64,000 nucleotides of DNA. It comes from Salarchaeum sp. JOR-1. GTDB lineage: Archaea; Halobacteriota; Halobacteria; Halobacteriales; Halobacteriaceae. Positions 61,393-64,000 of the stretch are shown here, piece by piece. Under the pieces are notes generated by a model. The model ran no database searches. It was not told where the DNA came from and was given only the letters and a program-made list of their open reading frames with translations. Position 1 is the stretch's first letter, and each line of letters starts with the position of its first letter. Position numbers and translations under genes: made by a program. The stretch is from the NCBI RefSeq assembly GCF_007833275.1, contig NZ_CP042241.1:2170001-2234000 (forward strand), written 5' to 3'.

Positions 61393-62349
61393 TTATACGG
61401 TGATAACTATCTTCCCGAAGACGGAGTCGTGCAGGACGGCGTCCTGCGCGGCCCCGGCCTCGTCGAGGTCGTACGTCCGCGAGACCTCGGGGGCGAGCCG
61501 GCCGCTCGACAACAAGCGCGCGAGTCGTTCGAGAACCGCGGAGATGTCCGGCGTGTTGAACATGCTCATCAGCGACACCGTGAGTTCCGCGCGGCGCGCC
61601 GCCGTCACATCAGCGAACCCCGCATCGGGCGTGGTGTTCCCGATGCCGACGACGCGAGCGCCCTGCGCCGCGACCGCCGCGTCGAGGTCGAGGTACTCGT
61701 CGAGTCGGTGGTCGAGAATCACGTCCGGCCGCCCCGCCGCCACGAGCGCCGCTTCGAGGTCGTCGCGCGCGTAGTCGAGCACCACGTCCGCGCCGAGGTC
61801 GGGGAGCGACCGCCCGTACTCGTCGTTCGCGGTGGTGACGACGGTCGCGCCCGCGGCGTCCGCGATCTGCACCGCGACGTGTCCGACGCCGCCGCTCCCG
61901 CCGTGAATCAGACAGGTCTCCGCCGGGTCGAGGCCCGCGTGGTCGACGAGCGCGCGCCACGCCGTCACGCCGACGAGCGCGACCGCCGCGCCCTCCGCGT
62001 ACGACACGCCCTCGGGGAGTCGCGCGAGCTGGTCGGGGCGCGCGACCGCGTACTCCGCGTACGTCCCCTGCTGGGTGCGCCCGAGTCCGGTGCCGAACAC
62101 GCGGTCGCCCTCGCCGAAGTCGGTGACGTTCGCGCCGACCGACTCGACGACGCCCGCGAGGTCGGCGCCCGGCGTCATCGGGAACGCGGGCGGCTCGCGC
62201 TTCCCTCGGCGGCCGTACGTGTCCACGGGGTTCACGCCCGCGGCCGCCACCCGCACCAGCACCTCGTCCGGATCGGGCGTCGGCGTCGGCGCGTCCTCCA
62301 CTTGAAGCACGTCCTCGCCGCCGGTCTCGCGGAATCTGACTGCGCGCAT
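61393..62349 (-). CDS. Quinone oxidoreductase-like zinc-independent MDR protein
   Basis: A 318-residue medium-chain dehydrogenase/reductase. It has the quinone oxidoreductase features [15 protein letters not shown] and [12 protein letters not shown], and the NADP loop [16 protein letters not shown] (about 144-159). Catalytic zinc ligands are absent. It probably reduces quinones or enones with NADPH. It is divergent from sucC. ATG 62349 is the family start (MRAVRF). Confidence 0.88.
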   Translation of the reverse strand: MRAVRFRETGGEDVLQVEDAPTPTPDPDEVLVRVAAAGVNPVDTYGRRGKREPPAFPMTPGADLAGVVESVGANVTDFGEGDRVFGTGLGRTQQGTYAEYAVARPDQLARLPEGVSYAEGAAVALVGVTAWRALVDHAGLDPAETCLIHGGSGGVGHVAVQIADAAGATVVTTANDEYGRSLPDLGADVVLDYARDDLEAALVAAGRPDVILDHRLDEYLDLDAAVAAQGARVVGIGNTTPDAGFADVTAARRAELTVSLMSMFNTPDISAVLERLARLLSSGRLAPEVSRTYDLDEAGAAQDAVLHDSVFGKIVITV

Positions 62350-62420
62350 ACACCCGAGAGTCGCCGCGAATCCGGATAAGTGTTCGTCGTTTCCGGGGTG
62401 GTACGTTCCCACAAATGGAC

Positions 62421-62430
62421 GGCTTTAAGC
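62421..62430 (+). promoter_or_regulatory. sucC TATA box
   Basis: GGCTTTAAGC lies 28-37 bases before the sucC ATG, typical for a haloarchaeal TATA element serving a short or leaderless mRNA. Confidence 0.5.
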
Positions 62431-62457
62431 GACGCCCGACGGGAGTAACGAACGCAC

Positions 62458-63600
62458 ATGAGGCTTCACGAATATCAGGCGAAGGACGTGTTCGCCGACG
62501 CCGGCATCCCGACGCCGGGGTCGGAGGTCGCGTCCACCGTCGACGACGTCGTCTCCATCGCGGAGCGACTCGGGTATCCTGTCGCGGTGAAGGCGCAGGT
62601 CCACGTCGGCGGCCGGGGGAAAGCCGGCGGTATCAAGCTCGCCGAGGACAGCGACGAAGCCCGCGAGGCGGCCGAGGACATCCTCGGGATGGATCTCAAG
62701 GGCTACACCGTCGAGAGGGTTCTCGTCGAGGAAGCGGTCGACTTCACGAACGAGCTCTACGTCGGCGTGACGATGGACCGCGGCGAGGGCAAGCCCGTCG
62801 CGATGGTCTCCACGAAGGGCGGCGTCAACATCGAGGAGGTCGCCGAGGAAGACCCCGACGCCATCGCCCGCGAACACATCGACCCCGCGTTCGGCATGCA
62901 TCCCTATCAGGCGCGGAAGGTCGTCTACGACGCCGGCGTCGACAAGGCCGTCGCGCGCGACGTCTCGAGCGTCCTCACGACCCTCTACGACCTCTGGGAG
63001 GACAAGGACGCGTCCGACGCCGAAATCAACCCGCTGATGGTCACGAGCGACGACGAAGTCGTCGCCGCGGACGCCGTCCTCAACATCGACGAGGACGCGC
63101 TCTTCCGCCACCCCGACCTCGCGGAGATGGAGGACGAGGCCGCCGGGGACGAACTCGAAGCGAAGGCGAACGAGTACGGCTTCGACTACGTCCGCCTGGA
63201 CGGCAACGTCGGCATCATCGGGAACGGCGCGGGCCTCGTGATGACCACGCTCGACCTCGTGGACTACTACGGAGGCGAGCCCGCAAACTTCCTCGACATC
63301 GGCGGCGGCGCGAAAGCCGAACGCGTCGCGAACGCGCTCGACATGGTGTTCAGCGACGAGAACGTCGATTCCGTCGTGTTCAACATCTTCGGTGGTATCA
63401 CGCGCGGCGACGAGGTCGCGAAGGGCATCAACGAAGCCCTCGAACAGTTCGACGAGATCCCGAAGCGCGTCGTCGTCCGGCTCGCGGGAACGAACGCCGC
63501 GGAGGGCCGCGAAATCCTGAACGACGAGCTCGTCACCGTCGAAGAGACCCTCGAAGGCGCCGTGCAGCGCGCCGTCGAATACGCGGAGGAAGACCAATGA
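62458..63600 (+). CDS. sucC: Succinyl-CoA ligase (ADP-forming) beta subunit
   Basis: A 380-residue SucC. The N-terminal ATP-grasp includes [20 protein letters not shown] (cited by [10 protein letters not shown]), EINPLMV metal ligands near residue 185, and the C-terminal CoA-ligase domain with GNGAGLVM and GGGAKAERV. It catalyses substrate-level phosphorylation in the citric acid cycle. Its TGA stop overlaps the sucD ATG by four bases. Confidence 0.96.
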   Translation: MRLHEYQAKDVFADAGIPTPGSEVASTVDDVVSIAERLGYPVAVKAQVHVGGRGKAGGIKLAEDSDEAREAAEDILGMDLKGYTVERVLVEEAVDFTNELYVGVTMDRGEGKPVAMVSTKGGVNIEEVAEEDPDAIAREHIDPAFGMHPYQARKVVYDAGVDKAVARDVSSVLTTLYDLWEDKDASDAEINPLMVTSDDEVVAADAVLNIDEDALFRHPDLAEMEDEAAGDELEAKANEYGFDYVRLDGNVGIIGNGAGLVMTTLDLVDYYGGEPANFLDIGGGAKAERVANALDMVFSDENVDSVVFNIFGGITRGDEVAKGINEALEQFDEIPKRVVVRLAGTNAAEGREILNDELVTVEETLEGAVQRAVEYAEEDQ

Positions 63601-64000
63601 GTATCCTAGTTGACGAAGACACCCGCGTCGTGGTACAGGGTATCACGGGCGGCGAAGGCAAGTTCCACACCGAACAGATGCTCGAATACGGGACGAACGT
63701 CGTCGCCGGCACCTCGCCCGGCAAGGGCGGGCAGGAAGTCGCCGGCGTCCCCGTCTACGACACGGTCGACGAAGCCGTCGAAGAAGAGGACGCCGACGCG
63801 TCCGTCGTGTTCGTCCCGCCCGCGTTCGCCGCGGACGCCATCTTCGAGGCGCTCGACACGAGCCTCGACCTCGTCGTCGCCATCACGGAAGGCATCCCGA
63901 CGCAGGACATGGCGAAAGTGAACAAGCGCCTGAGCGAGGTGGACACGCGCCTCCAGGGTCCGAACTGTCCCGGCATCATCACGCCCGGCGAGAGCAAGCT
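63597..64000 (+). CDS. sucD: Succinyl-CoA ligase alpha subunit (partial)
   Basis: ATG 63597 begins [24 protein letters not shown] (cited by [13 protein letters not shown]), the CoA-binding Rossmann start of SucD, with [11 protein letters not shown] and [15 protein letters not shown] following. The frame is open to the window end, which cuts the gene at about residue 134 of roughly 290. It overlaps sucC by ATGA, so the two subunits are produced together. Confidence 0.95.
   Translation, partial: MSILVDEDTRVVVQGITGGEGKFHTEQMLEYGTNVVAGTSPGKGGQEVAGVPVYDTVDEAVEEEDADASVVFVPPAFAADAIFEALDTSLDLVVAITEGIPTQDMAKVNKRLSEVDTRLQGPNCPGIITPGESK

Noticed and set aside
1..64000. tRNA, rRNA and CRISPR arrays
   Set aside because: Reading the intergenic gaps on both strands gave no T-loop/cloverleaf pattern, no conserved rRNA stretches and no regularly spaced repeats. 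Most gaps are too short to hold them.

Overview
This 64 kb window is chromosomal DNA of a halophilic archaeon (class Halobacteria). The DNA is very GC-rich, the proteins are strongly acidic, and start codons often lie about 25-30 bases behind an A/T-rich TATA-like box, as expected for leaderless mRNAs. The gene set is archaeal: Pelota, RqcH, Elp3, S17e, CofD, dodecin, ADP-forming succinyl-CoA ligase, amphi-Trp protein and several zinc-ribbon families restricted to haloarchaea. I see no rRNA, tRNA, CRISPR array or prophage. The genus cannot be told from the sequence alone.

Layout. 0-6.3 kb: end of a helicase-like gene, a membrane protein, a metallo-beta-lactamase hydrolase, the ribosome-rescue pair pelota and rqcH, a ZIP metal transporter behind a 9-codon leader ORF, and surE. 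6.2-12.5 kb: a carboxymuconolactone decarboxylase family protein, then a minus-strand run mutY - thymidine kinase - 87-aa protein - S1/OB/DHH protein - elp3. 12.5-20 kb: CBS protein, class III aminotransferase, MgtC/DUF4010 and AI-2E/PerM membrane proteins, amphi-Trp protein and an SLC13-type transporter. 20-25 kb: an unexplained double hairpin, small haloarchaeal proteins, an alpha/beta hydrolase, and the one-carbon pair glyA and folD. 25.0-26.5 kb: an IS1341-type element carrying only tnpB. 26.6-32.7 kb: a co-directional group encoding a CHAT-like caspase-fold protein, a TbsP-like regulator behind an inverted repeat, a ThiF-YcaO protein and a ProRS-like synthetase paralogue. 32.7-43.9 kb: PAC2, MscS, Usp, a 5'-nucleotidase, an A/T-rich pair of exported proteins, aminotransferase V, IscA, dodecin and membrane proteins. 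43.9-46.4 kb: hisD, hicBA, and a 310-base gap holding a compact predicted RNA fold. 46.5-54.8 kb: a hydroxyacid dehydrogenase, then the tightly coupled operon cofD - Dus-like - citG-like - DUF447 - rps17e - asd, and an HD phosphohydrolase, an amidohydrolase and Usp. 54.8-64 kb: birA beside the biotin-dependent propionyl/acetyl-CoA carboxylase genes (pccA-type, pccX, pccB), an NSS transporter, a quinone oxidoreductase and sucCD.

Functional links. BirA should biotinylate the neighbouring carboxylase, whose product chain leads to succinyl-CoA, the substrate of SucCD. GlyA and FolD form a folate C1 module. Pelota and RqcH act on stalled ribosomes. CofD belongs to coenzyme F420 synthesis, and its coupled partners (CitG-like, DUF447, Dus-like) suggest cofactor work. 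The least explained parts are the CHAT/TbsP/YcaO/ProRS-like group, the structured gap near 46 kb, the A/T-rich exported pair near 37 kb and the hairpin cluster near 20 kb.
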